The notes: generated by a model from the sequence alone, not told the origin. A stretch of DNA of 64,000 nt from Agrocybe praecox (GCA_964017145.1 OZ024843.1:425001-489000); one strand, 5' to 3'; positions 1-11,735 are shown, counted from the first letter of the stretch. Numbers and translations: made by a program.

Positions 1-365
1 GGCTGGTATGTTTGCTTCAGTTGCGAGGGCAGTCGTTGGCCTGGTGGCCGTAGTTACACTTATTATTGTCAAAGTGCTTGCTGGAAGTGGAGTCGAAGTG
101 GAGTCGGATGTCAGGAATATGCCCGTAAAAATTGAGAATAAGGTACTGAAAATTCCGGGTGACCTCGCGTCGAGCTGAGGATTTAATGATTGTAGGCTCA
201 TGCTGATAACTCGCCGTCAAACACATACGATATAGAGTGTTGAGAATTTGGGCTATTCGTCGTATGCATGCCACTGGCCGCTACCCAAGGGCCCTCATAT
301 ATAATATCGGGGTCGTCGTCGTCGACGAAAATCCATGGATTGACGGGCGCGCTGCTGGAGATCAT
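1..365 (-). pseudogene. Deleted copy of the stalked single-pass membrane protein family (copy E), cut by window edge
   Basis: Exon 1 runs from an ATG at 365 down to 215 and encodes about 50 residues with the family signature WIFVDDDDPDIIYEGPW and the exon-end motif YVFDG. It has the same length as exon 1 of the copy at 3867-5246. The next base pair is a GC-type donor (GCGAGT at 214-209). Only about 30 bases further, in a different frame, the sequence resumes at the family's NPQLDARSPG segment and the Ser/Thr/Pro-rich stalk, which runs to base 1. In intact copies these points are about 320 bases apart. The intron and the conserved second half of the ectodomain (motifs CKIDG, GGF.CFS, LSVSL, FDGL) are therefore missing. 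The 3' end lies outside the window. I read it as a pseudogene with an internal deletion; a misassembly would look the same. Confidence 0.7.
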
Positions 366-2008
366 AGGGGATATTTAGGCTGGAGGAGGAAAGAGTGCGG
401 GACCAACGAGGACCCTGATAACGCTTTTATCACTTCAACTCACTAAAAGTATCCCATCCCAATCATCAAATCCAGTACAATGCTGCTAACTGTTGTCCGT
501 AGGGAACCTAAATGATTTTGATGTACTCAGATTTAGATATATATACTCCTATATTGTATGTGGGGAGAAGTTCCCTACAGCTAATATACCTCGACCATAA
601 TTTGGTTTATATTGAGTCCAAGCACAATCAGGTTGCCATACATGTGATCCTATGATTTTACCCACTCTGTGGATAATATCTTGCTGTGCTGAACGACGAT
701 GAACGATATTCTAAAGCAGTAATAAGTCGGACTGTTCTTCGTACCTCGGGATATATTTAGATGCTCTTTGTATTATATGTCAGTTCCCATCTTTGTTATC
801 CCGACTAATGCATCACAGCCTCAAGAATATGTCGCATATGGATAGTACTGTACCATTTCATTCAATTCGGCAGGCACGTGACTTTTTCAGCTTTTCGAAA
901 AATCTCAGAAAATCGGAAAAATCGAGAATAAATTAAATCCGGGGTCAGAAAAAAATGGCCGTTACACGTTACTGCCGAATTGATTGAAATGGTACAGTAC
1001 CTCCACTTGGTAGAGAGATAGATTGAGGACGCTCTGTGAGCATAAGTGGCTTCGACGGTGTTATTGCCCGTGCGGTGGGTCCCACGCCGATTTATTCAGC
1101 TGTGAGAGAACTGGAATGGGTCAATGAACCTGTTTTTTGTCCGGTTTACATGTATTCAGTAGCCGAGCCGAGCTGGCAACCAACATTCATTGCCTTTCGA
1201 CACGGGCATTTTGGCATTTGGACAAGGGAACTTGGAAGCTGCGATCACGGTCAATCTATGCTCTGTACTCTCTGGCAGATGTCGCAGGGGCGTTTAATGA
1301 ACATATTGTATCAACTTCCTTAGCTGACCAATGTTCCACAATCTGTGGGAAAAATTTCTCCACGCACACGCATACCTGTCTAAGTTTACATATTAATCGC
1401 TAATCTTGGCTAAGGAGATGATAGGGAGAGCTCCAGCGGAACTTGATGGCGGAATCAAATTTCTGCATTATTTTGTTTCCGACTGCAAGTCCGCTCGCTC
1501 ATTTCCCTCCTCTCTGATTTGCCATTTGGATGGATAAGGGTGAGTAACTAACGAAGCCCAAGTCCAGCAACGTAATCGGCCAAATTATATCATGGGTAGG
1601 CAACCGGACCGTCCCGCGGGAACTTCCCACAAGTTCATGATTATCAATTGGTACCTGTCCGTCTATATAGGATTATTTCGTAACTAAGTTTTCGTATGAT
1701 GTTTGTTAGCAAGTTCGAAGATTGGGAAGTATGTTTCGCCATTGATAGTCGGAAATTTGTATTTTATATGGCATTGTAATCTTGCTTTCTGTGTGTTTAA
1801 GTCGCTCAAATTCAAATACACTCGAGATTTCTATTCCCACATTACGAACGGTATGTATATTAGGCATGAGAAACTATGCACTATAATCCCGGGTATACGC
1901 TCAGAATATGTCGAGATATCGAAACCTCTGTGTAGATCGGTAGTAAAATGTTAACATCTTTCCATCATTACTGTACCGAACTCTTGATTAGCCACCGTCC
2001 GTCTGTCT
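366..2008. other. Intergenic, no gene called
   Basis: Apart from the inverted-repeat element at 845-1000 I see nothing supported here. Short open frames around 1036-1403 and 1703-1954 have no recognisable motif, no consistent splice structure and no paralog in the window. Confidence 0.6.
845..1000. mobile_element. 156-bp inverted-repeat element (MITE-like)
   Basis: The ends 845-873 and 972-1000 are inverted repeats of 29 bp differing at one base; similarity continues inward to about 38 bp (CGGCAG..ACGTG on both sides). The outermost GTAC on each side may be a 4-bp target duplication, leaving termini TGTACCATTTCA, but since GTAC is itself palindromic this cannot be separated from the repeat. 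There is no coding capacity. It resembles a small non-autonomous DNA transposon; the superfamily is not clear. Confidence 0.65.
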
Positions 2009-3250
2009 TCATCCACTTGATACCCAACTTGCGTGCGACCCAGGATCACCCACATGTCTATAGCTACTAGTTCCGTCTTGTGATATGGTGAAACGTCGCT
2101 CATGTTCTGAATCTAAATCGCCGAAAGGTAAGATCATCGCGTGACCCTGATGGATGACATGTTGCCTTCCCGTGGTTCGTTTCATGGTTATTCTCCCAAT
2201 CCAGAACGTTATGAGTAGCACTCCAACAATACCTATTACAATCCCAGCAATCGCACCTTGGCTAAGGCGATCACCTGACATTGTTGCTATTGTTGAATTG
2301 GATTGTATTGAGGCGGAGGTGCTCAACATTGTCAAGGAACCGTTCAACGTAATAAAATCTGTGACGATGGAATTTGAATCGGATACCCGTGTGCTTGATG
2401 TGAAGGTGTTAATAGAGGCAGTAGATGACACTGGGGGATTCGACGACGTTAGAAATCTGGGGGGTACGGAAGACTGGGCCATCGTTGAAACGGTCTTCAC
2501 GCCGAATGCTTGGGACACGAAAGACGAAGAGGTTGACGTACTGGACCTTACAGTGGTAGATGTCGGACCAGATATCGTTTCAAATGTAAATCGTGTCAAA
2601 ATAGTTGTCACGATTTGTTGTGTGGCTGGTGGTATGGTGGAGTGCGGTATCTTTAATATGCTAGTGATTTCGGAGAAAATACCACTAATAATGTCAGGAA
2701 ATCCTGGATTAGGTGACCTTGAATCAAGCTGAGGATGTAAAAGTCGATTCCGGCCGTGTGAAGAACTTGCGATGGCAATATATAATCCGTCGAATGCAAT
2801 TGGATTTGTATTAACCTCCAGGGACACTGACAAAGTGTGTTCAGTGTGTGATAGCGTGTCTTTGCTAACACATTTAAATCCTCCTTCGTACGATACCACA
2901 GCCTGGTCGATACCGTCTACCTTGCAAGGCGAACTTTTGACTCCAGTAGTACTTGATATAAACATGGCATGAACAGACGTCCCTGAAAATTGGTAAATTG
3001 GTTATAGTTTCTCTTGTACAATGCTTGAATACTTACCGTTGAATACATAGGTGAAATTGTACTGTTTTCCTAGTACACCAGCAACGTGCGCGGTTTGATA
3101 CGAGTGATTATGGTCATATTCCACCTCTATCGCGTCGTGAAATACTGTTTGTCTTGCGTTGGTTGCTATCCATGGCCCGTGATACAAAATTCCCGGATTA
3201 TCGTCGTCAAGAAAAGTCCAGCGATGGCTAAGTTCTGTGGATGAGGCCAT
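2009..3250 (-). CDS. Stalked single-pass membrane protein (family copy A)
   Basis: Two exons, 3250..3037 and 2982..2009, joined by a 54-nt GT-AG intron (GTAAGT), encode about 395 residues. Exon 1 carries the family signature FLDDDNPGILYHGPW and ends in YVFNG; exon 2 opens with GTS and holds the second conserved half (PCKVDG, GGFKC, LSVSL, FDGL). A Ser/Thr/Pro-rich stretch of roughly 150 residues follows, like an O-glycosylated stalk, then one transmembrane segment at about residues 313-335 (AIAGIVIGIVGVLLITFWIG) and a basic stop-transfer sequence. No classical signal peptide is visible. The cytoplasmic tail is short: it ends at ASWVSSG, whereas copy B continues past the matching AWVS, so copy A may be C-terminally truncated. 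Families like this are common in Agaricomycetes; the ligand and role are unknown. A surface sensor or adhesion role is inference. Confidence 0.85.
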
Positions 3251-3866
3251 GGCTCAATAATGTTCAAGCAAGGGAGAGTACGGTGATTACTAACACCTAT
3301 CTAAATCTTATAAAACTTCGATTGACTGTAGTTATACTTATACCTGAAACTCCATCAATCCGTAGTCCCAGGAGTTCTTGTGATGGTTGTGTGCAGAAAA
3401 AAGATACTGATGTAATAAACTTAGAAATATGTACATTTACAAAGAGCTGTGTCTACGGTTTGAATTCTTTACCCGATACAATATTAATCACGTTTATATG
3501 TGCCGCTATGGTAAATGTTACATTAAACAAGCTGATACGCCAATACGTCGAGCCTTTGGAATGTGTGGGGATGGGATGTCTGATTCCCGAGAGATAATGG
3601 ATTAACATCACCGATACGTCGACGTGTAGATCATATAATGTTGTTATCTAAATTAGCACATCTTATTTTCACCTGAACATGCAGACATCGACTCCTGAAT
3701 TTTTGAGCAATCAAACGTTCAACACATATCATACAACTGTCTCTTTACATACAAAAACATATTTACACCTGTGTATAGTTAATCGTCGAGCACCAATACC
3801 TACTATTTGAGTTCATCAACATCAGCACGTATTTTCTTTTTTAAATATCAAAAAATGAAGATATAT
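3251..3866. other. Intergenic, no gene called
   Basis: This gap between the start of copy A and the end of copy B holds only an unsupported open frame (3241-3597) without motif or paralog. Copies A and B are transcribed in the same direction. Confidence 0.6.
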
Positions 3867-5246
3867 CTAATTATACAAAGGAGCGTGTGGCAAGATAAGC
3901 TGTCCGGGATTATGAATTATCAACGCCCTAGTACGTGGGACATATTTTGGAGGGGAAGTAGTAGCGTCTTCGTCCACTACAGCATATTCATCCCGCTCGT
4001 AAGAGACCCACGCGCCATGTGCTACGGTTTCATGTACTCTATACCGACCAGGTCCGACCCCCATATCCTCGACTTCCACTTCTGCTGCGCTTATGATACC
4101 CTGCGCATGAGCCAGTCGCTTCATCTCAGGTGATGCTAAACCACCAGCTGGACTGTATCTAGTCGTGATGTACTGAGGCCACCTGGACTGACTGGAACGA
4201 TCGGAATCAGAGTGACTAAAAGGCAGTACCATCATGCTCGGATCCTGGCTGATGCCATCTCTTTTCTGCATAGTTCGTCTGCCCAGCCAGAAGGTTACGA
4301 ATAACGCGGCAATGGCACTCACTACAATTGCAGCAATCGCACCTTGGCCAATTGTATGACTGGTTGATGTCACAATTGTTATGAAGTTCGAGGCTATCGC
4401 CAACGATGAGCTGGAAGTTGTTGTAGTGGATAGAATAGGCGGACTGGATGTCGCCCCGGAGCTGCTCAGGTCAACCGAAGCCGACGGCATGGGACTAAAT
4501 ACCGATGAGAGCAAGTGGAATTTTGTGATAGTTGCTGCAGCTGCAGACTGAGACAAGATGAACGTTGGCGTACTAACAGTCTTGAATCCAACAGGCTGGG
4601 GGGCAACGGAGCCCGGTATTGCTGTAACTTTCTTGATCACAGTGGTTGGTGGAGGAACAGCTGTCGTCAGCGTAAGTGGTGAAGCTGTTGTCCCAGTGGG
4701 ATGGGTCACAAATATACTTGTCAAAATGCTGATAATAGTGCTAATCAATGCCGAATCATCCGTTGTCCTAGCATCAAGCTGGGGATGGGATAATTGACCC
4801 GTGCTGTCCGAAATGTTTGCAGGGGTAAAATGTAGACCGTCAAACGAAATGGTGCCTGAATGAAACCTCAGCGAAACTGATAAATTGTGCTCCGAGTCGC
4901 TTGGCGATAGAATTTCGTTGCTGAAGCATTTGAATCCCCCATCCTGTGGGACCATCGACTGGGACACGCCATCTATCATGCATGGTGAACCATTCGTCGG
5001 AACGTCTCCTACAAACATTGCCATGAAGGATGTTCCTAGGGTTGCAAATGCTGTAGATAAATAACTGTTGAGGTCTTTGAGTTTAGTTCACTCGCCATTG
5101 AACGCGTACAAGAAATCGTATTGCTTCCCTGGTTCCTTCGCTCTATGCACTCCTCTAATTGTGACCCAGGGTCCTTCATAGACTATAGTTGGATTGTCGT
5201 CGTCGACGAAGGTACACTCTCTGAGGGACTGGGTGCAAAACTGCAT
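3867..5246 (-). CDS. Stalked single-pass membrane protein (family copy B)
   Basis: Exon 1 is 5246..5096 (ATG in MQFCTQSL) and exon 2 is 5035..3867, giving about 439 residues. Exon 1 has TFVDDDNPTIVYEGPWV and ends AFNG; exon 2 begins GTSFMAMF and carries PCMIDG, GGFKCFS, LSVSL and FDGL. The joining intron starts with GC (GCGAGT at 5095) and ends CCTAG; the only nearby GT donor gives the wrong frame. A long Ser/Thr/Pro stalk leads to a transmembrane segment at about 282-302 (GAIAAIVVSAIAALFVTFWLG), then a cytoplasmic tail of about 135 residues that keeps motifs shared with copies C and D (MVLPFS, RYRVHE, SPPKYV). This is the most complete minus-strand member. Function is unknown; a cell-surface role follows from topology only. 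Confidence 0.85.
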
Positions 5247-6220
5247 TGGATAAAGATATGTGTGGTTGAGGGTCCGATTTGGTACTGCCAGTCAGTAGGG
5301 CTGTGATAACGGTTCAGGCCGCCAGCGTTCTATATGTATCTAAACTCTTGATTAGATCAGACATTCATCTTATGATTGGCGTGTGTAGAGGATTTGAAAT
5401 TTCAAAATGTATTTATAAATATTCACAACAGAATTCCCACGAGGTGGGGTACCGAGGCAACAGTATATAATTAGCTGAGGTATACATTTACTAATACCGT
5501 ATAACGATTGGATTATGCAGTAAGTCGAACTGTTGGACATATGCATAGATATATATATATACGTCATTATGCCAGTTCCCATCCTTTCTATCATTGAAAC
5601 GAGACCATATATCATGCTTCACTTGGGAACAGTAACGTAGAGAGAGAAGAGTGCGCTACTCCTCTGAAAGTGACACGTCTCTGGATAGGGGTAAGGTGAT
5701 ACTTTCGTTAACTCTCTGAGTCTTGATACAATATTTTTAGGGACTGCCCTGCATCCCTGCATCATATTTAGTATGTAATTGATAAAAGACGTCCTGGATC
5801 AATGCGATACGGGAGGGAGGATATTGGGAGGATCTATCCATGTCGCGCAGAAGGAGGAAATTGATCTCTCCGACTCTCGCATCCATTTACATATACCCCG
5901 AACGATTTATTTGGTCCTGCTTCCTGACAGGTCTTCCCACAGTACAATGATAGCTGTGCCAATACAAACATAGCGCTTTGTAACGATGTCGAAATCTGTG
6001 ATACTGATGGTAGTGATGGCCATACGTTCCGGAGAATCAGCTTTTACGATACTTTGCGAATATTCTTCCTAGAATGTTTGTCAGTATTAACCCATAAAAA
6101 ACTACATATTGAAGAGAATTAGCAACTTCGATACACTATGCTAGGTTGTTGTAAAGATTAGACATTTTCTCTGGAAGAAAAAGGACACAAGAACGATCGA
6201 CGATACATTCAGAGTTTGCC

Positions 6221-6368
6221 GTTGGAGGAGTCCAGTGTGCAGCTGTATGGCGTAGCTGAGCTCGGAAGCGCGTCGAGCAGCCCCGCACGATGGCAGTAGT
6301 GGTCAAAAAATGATGCATTAGCTATGTATGCGTCGGTCACATATCTGCATGGCACGATCCAACCTAAT
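6221..6368 (+). repeat. Dispersed repeat R1, copy a
   Basis: This stretch matches the reverse complements of 17300-17450 and 36487-36638: shared blocks are GGAGTCCAGTGTGCAGCT, TATGGCGTAGC, GCTCGGAAGCGCGTCGAGCAGC and GGTCAAA, then GCTATGTATGCG and a degenerate end GATCCAACCTAATC. The orientation is the opposite of the other copies. The copy is diverged, with a short insertion after GGTCAAA. Confidence 0.6.
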
Positions 6369-6384
6369 CGAGCTGGTTCAAGGG

Positions 6385-6425
6385 GGCCGTTTATGGTGCA
6401 AACGGCGCATCACATAAACGCGGCC
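6385..6425. repeat. Short GC-rich inverted repeat
   Basis: GGCCGTTTATG at 6385-6395 pairs with CATAAACGCGGCC at 6413-6425 except for two extra bases. It lies about 35 bp beyond the stop codon of the minus-strand F-box gene, so it could fold in the 3' untranslated region of that transcript. No function can be assigned. Confidence 0.4.
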
Positions 6426-6459
6426 AAAAGCGGCCAAGTAAAATGTAAGGTTACTGATG

Positions 6460-8097
6460 CTAGTCCTTGACGTTCATAGCCCATAGCACACCATTATAAA
6501 CATGACGAACCGTCCGCCCATCGTCATCACCCCCAATCACCACCATCAACCCAGGAATTCCTTTAAAGTCCTTGATAAATCGATGTATCTTCCGCGTACC
6601 CATAATCTCCAGAGTCGCGATCTTTGTCTCTATATGCAACCTATTGCGGAGAAAATTGCATATTATTTCTGAGTGTTGATACGTCTCTTCATGCGACTCA
6701 AGAAGGAGTTTTGTGAGGTTTGGAAAGGGAACAATGGGGAGGTTGTCGCTATCCCTCGGCCACGCGTTCTCCCGGGTGCTGCTCGCTCGTTCCAGATACA
6801 CTACGGTCTCCAAAGGAGCCTCTAGAGTGGTGACTGAGTTGAAGTTCAATAAGAACGGGAGGTATCCCTGCAGCTCGTGTTGATAGTTGAATATGAGGCG
6901 GAGCGTGCTGATATCTTGAACGACTGGTAATGTCGAAAGACGGGACAAAAGAGGCAGAACGAACTCTTTGTTGCGCATGGTGTACAAGGTAAATTCGGTA
7001 CACGTTCCTGATGGTGATATTCCTGGATAATAGTAGTAGTGGCCGCGATTAACCAGCGAATACTGGCCGCATCCATAGTCCGCCACGAGGACCGTCAGAA
7101 GGTCTAGTCGGATACACAGCCAATCCAACGTTTTAGATCCGTGTAAAAAGCGCACATTCTCGCTGAACGTTCTATCGAAGAGCGAAGGCATGACGATTCC
7201 AGGGGATGGTGTCGATGATCCGAAGTTGACTTTAAAGTTGATTAAGCATCCCGCTGGCGAGCATTTTATCCTATCCACGAAGGCAAGGCAATTGATAGCT
7301 GACGCACTAATGGCCATATATGTCAGACAATTGAGCTTCACCATATCGTAGCTTGCCAGCATGTCAATACTATCGATAGTATCTCGGAGCTGGTGACATA
7401 AGGTTAAGCTTTGAAGCCGAGGCGTGCCACGTAAAGCGTTCAAGGTCTCCGGTGCGGTATTGGTAAAGGTACATAGTTTACCGATGTTCAGTTCGGTTAA
7501 GCTTGAAAGCCAGGATGATTGTAACGATACCGGGAGGCAGTCACCAGCAAGACGTAGAAGACGAGGTGCCGCATTGGAGAATAACGGGGGATAGTCGATT
7601 CTCTGCTGTAGGCGCATAACGTATCGGTCAACCTGACGAAATTCCACAAGGAGAGGTGCTGGGCGGGATACAAGTGGGATATAGAAAGTATCGAAGGGAA
7701 CCTGAAATACGCGGATCGTGACGCACTCCATTCTATGCCACTCTGTTTTTAGGATACTGGCGAGGTGATCCTGACGCTCCTTTGACCTAATCCACGAGCT
7801 GGCTTCTATCCAAATGGGCGACGATCCGCTTCGTCTAAGGACTTCCAATATCCAGGACGATGTTGGCTGTCTATGATGTGAGTCGCAATCAAATAAAACC
7901 AGCCTTCCCCAAATTAAGGTCGATTCGAGCAGCATAACCCGCCATTCCTTCGACACATGAGAACCAATAATCGCGAATTCGAGCCGGTCGTACATTGTTT
8001 CGCTCTGGTCCATCGAGTTCAGCGCAAATATCGTCCACAAGAGGTCTCCAGATAAAACGTTATGTATAATTTCTTGTCGCATTTGCATTCTAGACAT
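6460..8097 (-). CDS. F-box protein
   Basis: A single uninterrupted frame encodes 545 residues. The N-terminal 65 or so residues fit the Agaricomycete F-box pattern (LSGDLLWTIFALN, then SHVSKEWRVMLLES.LIWGRL). The rest is leucine-rich, with repeated short L-x-L patterns expected of an irregular leucine-rich-repeat-like substrate domain, ending in GIPGLMVVIGGDDD. F-box proteins recruit substrates to SCF ubiquitin ligases through Skp1; the substrate here is unknown. The gene at 21034-22677 is a clear paralog of nearly the same length (547 residues), sharing LLWTIF/LLWSIF, the spacing to the S-H-V motif, LESTLIWG/LESPSIWG, and NCLAFVDRIK/NCLALVDRIK near the middle. Both are intronless and face outward. 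Such F-box families are strongly expanded in mushrooms. Confidence 0.88.
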   Translation of the reverse strand: MSRMQMRQEIIHNVLSGDLLWTIFALNSMDQSETMYDRLEFAIIGSHVSKEWRVMLLESTLIWGRLVLFDCDSHHRQPTSSWILEVLRRSGSSPIWIEASSWIRSKERQDHLASILKTEWHRMECVTIRVFQVPFDTFYIPLVSRPAPLLVEFRQVDRYVMRLQQRIDYPPLFSNAAPRLLRLAGDCLPVSLQSSWLSSLTELNIGKLCTFTNTAPETLNALRGTPRLQSLTLCHQLRDTIDSIDMLASYDMVKLNCLTYMAISASAINCLAFVDRIKCSPAGCLINFKVNFGSSTPSPGIVMPSLFDRTFSENVRFLHGSKTLDWLCIRLDLLTVLVADYGCGQYSLVNRGHYYYYPGISPSGTCTEFTLYTMRNKEFVLPLLSRLSTLPVVQDISTLRLIFNYQHELQGYLPFLLNFNSVTTLEAPLETVVYLERASSTRENAWPRDSDNLPIVPFPNLTKLLLESHEETYQHSEIICNFLRNRLHIETKIATLEIMGTRKIHRFIKDFKGIPGLMVVIGGDDDGRTVRHVYNGVLWAMNVKD

Positions 8098-10085
8098 TGG
8101 CTGGAGGTAGGTTGAGTGGGACTACGAAAGGAGGCAGGAAGAGCCCTATTCCGCTGGGGATGTAACTGGTGCTGTCATGTAATCGTGCGATTTGTCATAC
8201 GTCGAGCTCCACGGTCAACCGCGAAAGCATGTTCGGAGAATACGAAGCACTATGCGTAAGCCCTTAGACATATAATAGACTCCTTCGGCTTTTGGTACTG
8301 GGAATATCGTAATATTAGTGGGGAGCGCAGAGTGAAAACTTAAAAGTAAGCTCGGAGTGGGTACGAGTTAAGACCGAGCTATAGATTCGTCCCCAGAAAC
8401 ATCCTAGATAGTTTGAATATAAGGAAGTAAAGACAAGGTCAAGCAACACCATGAAGAAAACAAGACGATGGTTGAGATAAAGCCTGAAACGAACTAAAAA
8501 CCTTCGCAAATGTAGTATTCGGGATTGTCCGAATGCCGTTGTCGTTGATGTTGGTCACGCTGACGACGCGTTACGTCACTGCGTGTCTTCTCAGGCTGAT
8601 CAATAATCATATTGTGATTCACGTTAGATCTTATATTAGTAAGCAAGTGAGATTAAAAACGCATGGAATTTAAGTACCCGGGTATTGACTTGGTGTCGTC
8701 ATAAGACGATAACGTCAGCACAAACAAACCTGACATCTTCCTTAGCGACGGAATTGGACTGCAATTATATCCCGGCATAAGTCGGACACGCCGGCAACAA
8801 GGTCAGCGGATTACAGAGTGGGCAGCTCACATGTTACTTTTGTATAGGTCTAAATATACAAATGTCAAAAAGTACTCTGTACACGTGTGAATTGATGATG
8901 TCATCAACATGGACGTCTAACGATTCCCGCGAAATTCCATCTCTTAACTCTTTCTTCCCCAACTTCCATCATCTCCTCCTCTGGCCACAGCTCAACGCCA
9001 GTTTTTTGCACGCACCATACAAGCTTAGAACAAATTTCGAACGACACTGAGTTCTCCAGATATAATGCATCAAGCTTGCATCAAGGTCCGTCGTCAATGT
9101 CCTTGCAGATTTCTCAAAATCCTGTGCCATCGATCATTCACTGTTTCATCGATAACGTCACTTGGGTTGTGAATTCAGCCCTTTTGTACAAGATTATAGT
9201 TCTTCTACTTTTTCTTCTGTTTTCCAAGTCTGAGCCATATCTCGACTTCTCGGCGATGTTACCAGTTCTCCCCTTCATTGGCAAGGGGACATACGAGGTT
9301 TGACCGTTGGGAAGTCGACCTATGCTTGATATATCCACACATCAGTTTTAATGATTGCCCATCATGCATCAATCATTTCTGTGGCTACGTCCTTCCTGGA
9401 ACCAGGAAGAAATGGTCGCGGCAACTTGTTCTCTGCGAGATTCGTCTGTCCTTTTCGAGTCTACATATATGCATCCCCCCAATTTATTTGTGTTGGTAGC
9501 TGAGGAGGATTTTCTCATCATTGCGACAATCCTCTGTCTGCTATTATCTGGGCTGAGGTCCTGTCCATCGCTATTTTATTTTTTTACCAACTGCGGAATG
9601 TCATGCCGCCTGTGCTAATATATTGAGGCCAAGGTAGAACCGATATCTGTCTTCGAGTCAGCGCGTGTATGATGTATTGGGCGGCGAGCCATGTTAGTAA
9701 CTTTCGATATTCAATTTATTAGAAAGCTACTTTTTGTTTTCAACAGTCAGTGGTTGTTAACCTGCCCAGCGTGGTGTCCACTCTTCATCTCAGGAATATA
9801 ATTTTCCGAAGGTAGAGATTTGGCTTGTAGGTAAAATCGCAATTCACATGACAACCACTGCGGATCAAATCACTGGAATGATTTTCGAGGAGTCGCAAAC
9901 TTCAAAGCCGGCCAAAATTCCATACGTTCGAGTTCGGTATGATAAAATCCAGTATATTGCTGTCTGTCCAGAGACGGAGAAAAAATATATCAAGCCATCG
10001 ATTGACTTGTACTGTACATATTATACAACCCCCCCAAAAAAAACGAGCGAAATAAATAGATAATGAATTTAGTCGTGGTTTTTAC
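8098..10085. other. Intergenic, no gene called
   Basis: About 2 kb between the F-box gene and the 7TM gene. Several open frames of 60-90 codons exist, but none shows a motif, a paralog or a consistent splice structure. I see nothing supported. Confidence 0.55.
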
Positions 10086-11382
10086 TTAGACCTCTCCCCT
10101 GGAGAAGGACTGAGTGGATCCTTTCCAAGAACCCTTTGGCAAATCTCCTTCGTCTTCTAAAGTTTCGATCTTGGCGGTGTTGGTGCTATATTGGGTAGTT
10201 GACATGTTTATGCCAGCTTGGAATTTGGCGGTCTTGAGGTCCTCAAATGTTTTTTCGACGTGCCTTCCTGGGAGGGCGTCCAAAGCGGCGAGCACGACGA
10301 TGGTTGTTGGAAGTATACCCTGCGGACCATGGTCAGCACCGGTATTAGTCATAGTTATAGGAGACGTACAAGGACTGGAACCATCAGGTTGAGCAAGACG
10401 CCGAGTAATGGACTCTGGCGCTTATACATGATCAAGCTGGCAATCTAGAGGCGAAGAAGGTCAGGTCAGATTCTCGAAATAAAACATAATATCGTACGTG
10501 GAATGCCGTGTAAATGAAACCAGACTCTGCAAGGAAGAAAATAATTCCCTTGTATGGCGACTTTCTGATGGAAGTGAAAATATTCTCTGAGGAATTTCGA
10601 CTTCGCATGCTGATATATCTACGAAAATAATGAAATTGAACAATCCCTCCCAGATCAATACCATGAATACTCACAGAATGCGACCGATAATGAGCGCAGT
10701 GCATAGCATGAAGTTGGCTACGAGCAAAGATGGCGATATAATCTGGAAATCAGTGCTTCCCTTTGCTGTCGCGAAACCAAAGCCTGATGGAGAGAGGGGT
10801 TAAACGATGAACGTCAGTATACGTGTTCTAAAACTAAAACTCACCAAATGCCGTCGAGGAAATGCAAACAGGGACAACAATAATCCACAGATTCTTGTTC
10901 CATACGACCCATAATCTCCATATGATAACGATGTCTCCCAATATGAACTGGTAATGGGGTTAAGCGAATTCAAAAACATAGGGAGAATGTATGGCGTACC
11001 TGGAAGATGGCCAAGAGAAGACTTGCACGCTCAGAGGCCAACTTCTTGTTAAGCGTATTAGGCAAGATCCAGGTGGCAACTCCGAATGTAATATGGGCGC
11101 AGGCAAGAATGAACATGATAATTAAGCACACATAGAGCAAGTAATGAACTTTATGCGCCGTTTTCTTTGAGCTGAGTCTCGTTGTTAGGGATCGATACGA
11201 TGAGGTTAGAAAAACGGCTACGCACCTCCATAGCCATATTACCACCGCAATTAGGACAGAGTGGACGCCTATTGAGTCAAGATTAAGCGCGATTCGTTCT
11301 ATCGGCGAGACTTGTACTGACCTAAGAACAATGACTCGAAGAAGCAGGAGAGGTACGTCGTCTGAAGATGAGTGAGGGTCAT
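10086..11382 (-). CDS. Fungal 7TM integral membrane protein (paralog of the gene at 37375-38646)
   Basis: Eight exons: 11382..11322, 11268..11226, 11171..11000, 10947..10845, 10783..10675, 10618..10498, 10444..10370, 10319..10086. All junctions keep frame and give about 305 residues. Seven hydrophobic segments are visible; the third contains GDIVIIWRLWVVW, an acidic residue followed by IWR and VW that recurs in all four 7TM genes here. Other marks are FGVATWILP before TM3, SPYKGIIFFLAESG in TM6 and LPTTIVVLAALDALPG in TM7. The C-terminal tail is hydrophilic. Exons 1-5 and 7 have exactly the same lengths as in the gene at 37375 (61, 43, 172, 103, 109 and 75 nt); exon 6 differs by one codon. 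Such families are expanded in Agaricomycetes; receptor activity is plausible but no ligand or G-protein coupling can be shown. Confidence 0.88.
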
Positions 11383-11735
11383 TGTAGCTGAAGGGTTAAT
11401 GACCCGAGCGCTGTCCGGCCTTATCCCTTACCTTTCGGTATATATAGGGGCAAATGTAAAAACAGACTCTGATATGGGACGTCTAACATACTCCCTTGGT
11501 TTGGCTGTTTGTCGGTAGAAGCTGATTTTCTTCCCGATTTCCATTACATTTTCGACAGATGTTGATGCTGTTATATATACATTGTGCCCCCCTGGATTAT
11601 GAATTCTTGATCGCGAAATTGGAAACGGATCACATAAAATATTGACTAGAAGATTAAGCGTTGTCTAAATGTTCGAACGTCAGCGAGTCCTTTTGGTGAG
11701 TGGAGTTTTTTTCCATTGTCTGACAGTAAAGAACC

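Larger units (their letters stand above)
5247..6459. other. Intergenic, holds an R1 repeat copy and a hairpin
   Basis: No gene called. The region contains one R1 dispersed-repeat copy (about 6221-6368) and an imperfect GC-rich inverted repeat at 6385-6395 / 6413-6425 just past the F-box stop codon. Confidence 0.6.

Noticed and set aside
179..214. Very short GC-AG intron that could rescue copy E
   Set aside because: Removing it puts the downstream stalk in the wrong frame and still leaves the conserved ectodomain half missing.
1036..1403. Overlapping open frames of 88-95 codons on the plus strand
   Set aside because: No domain, no paralog in the window, no plausible splice structure, and the first frame needs a non-ATG start.
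2154..2732. 192-codon plus-strand frame
   Set aside because: It is the antisense shadow of exon 2 of stalked protein copy A.
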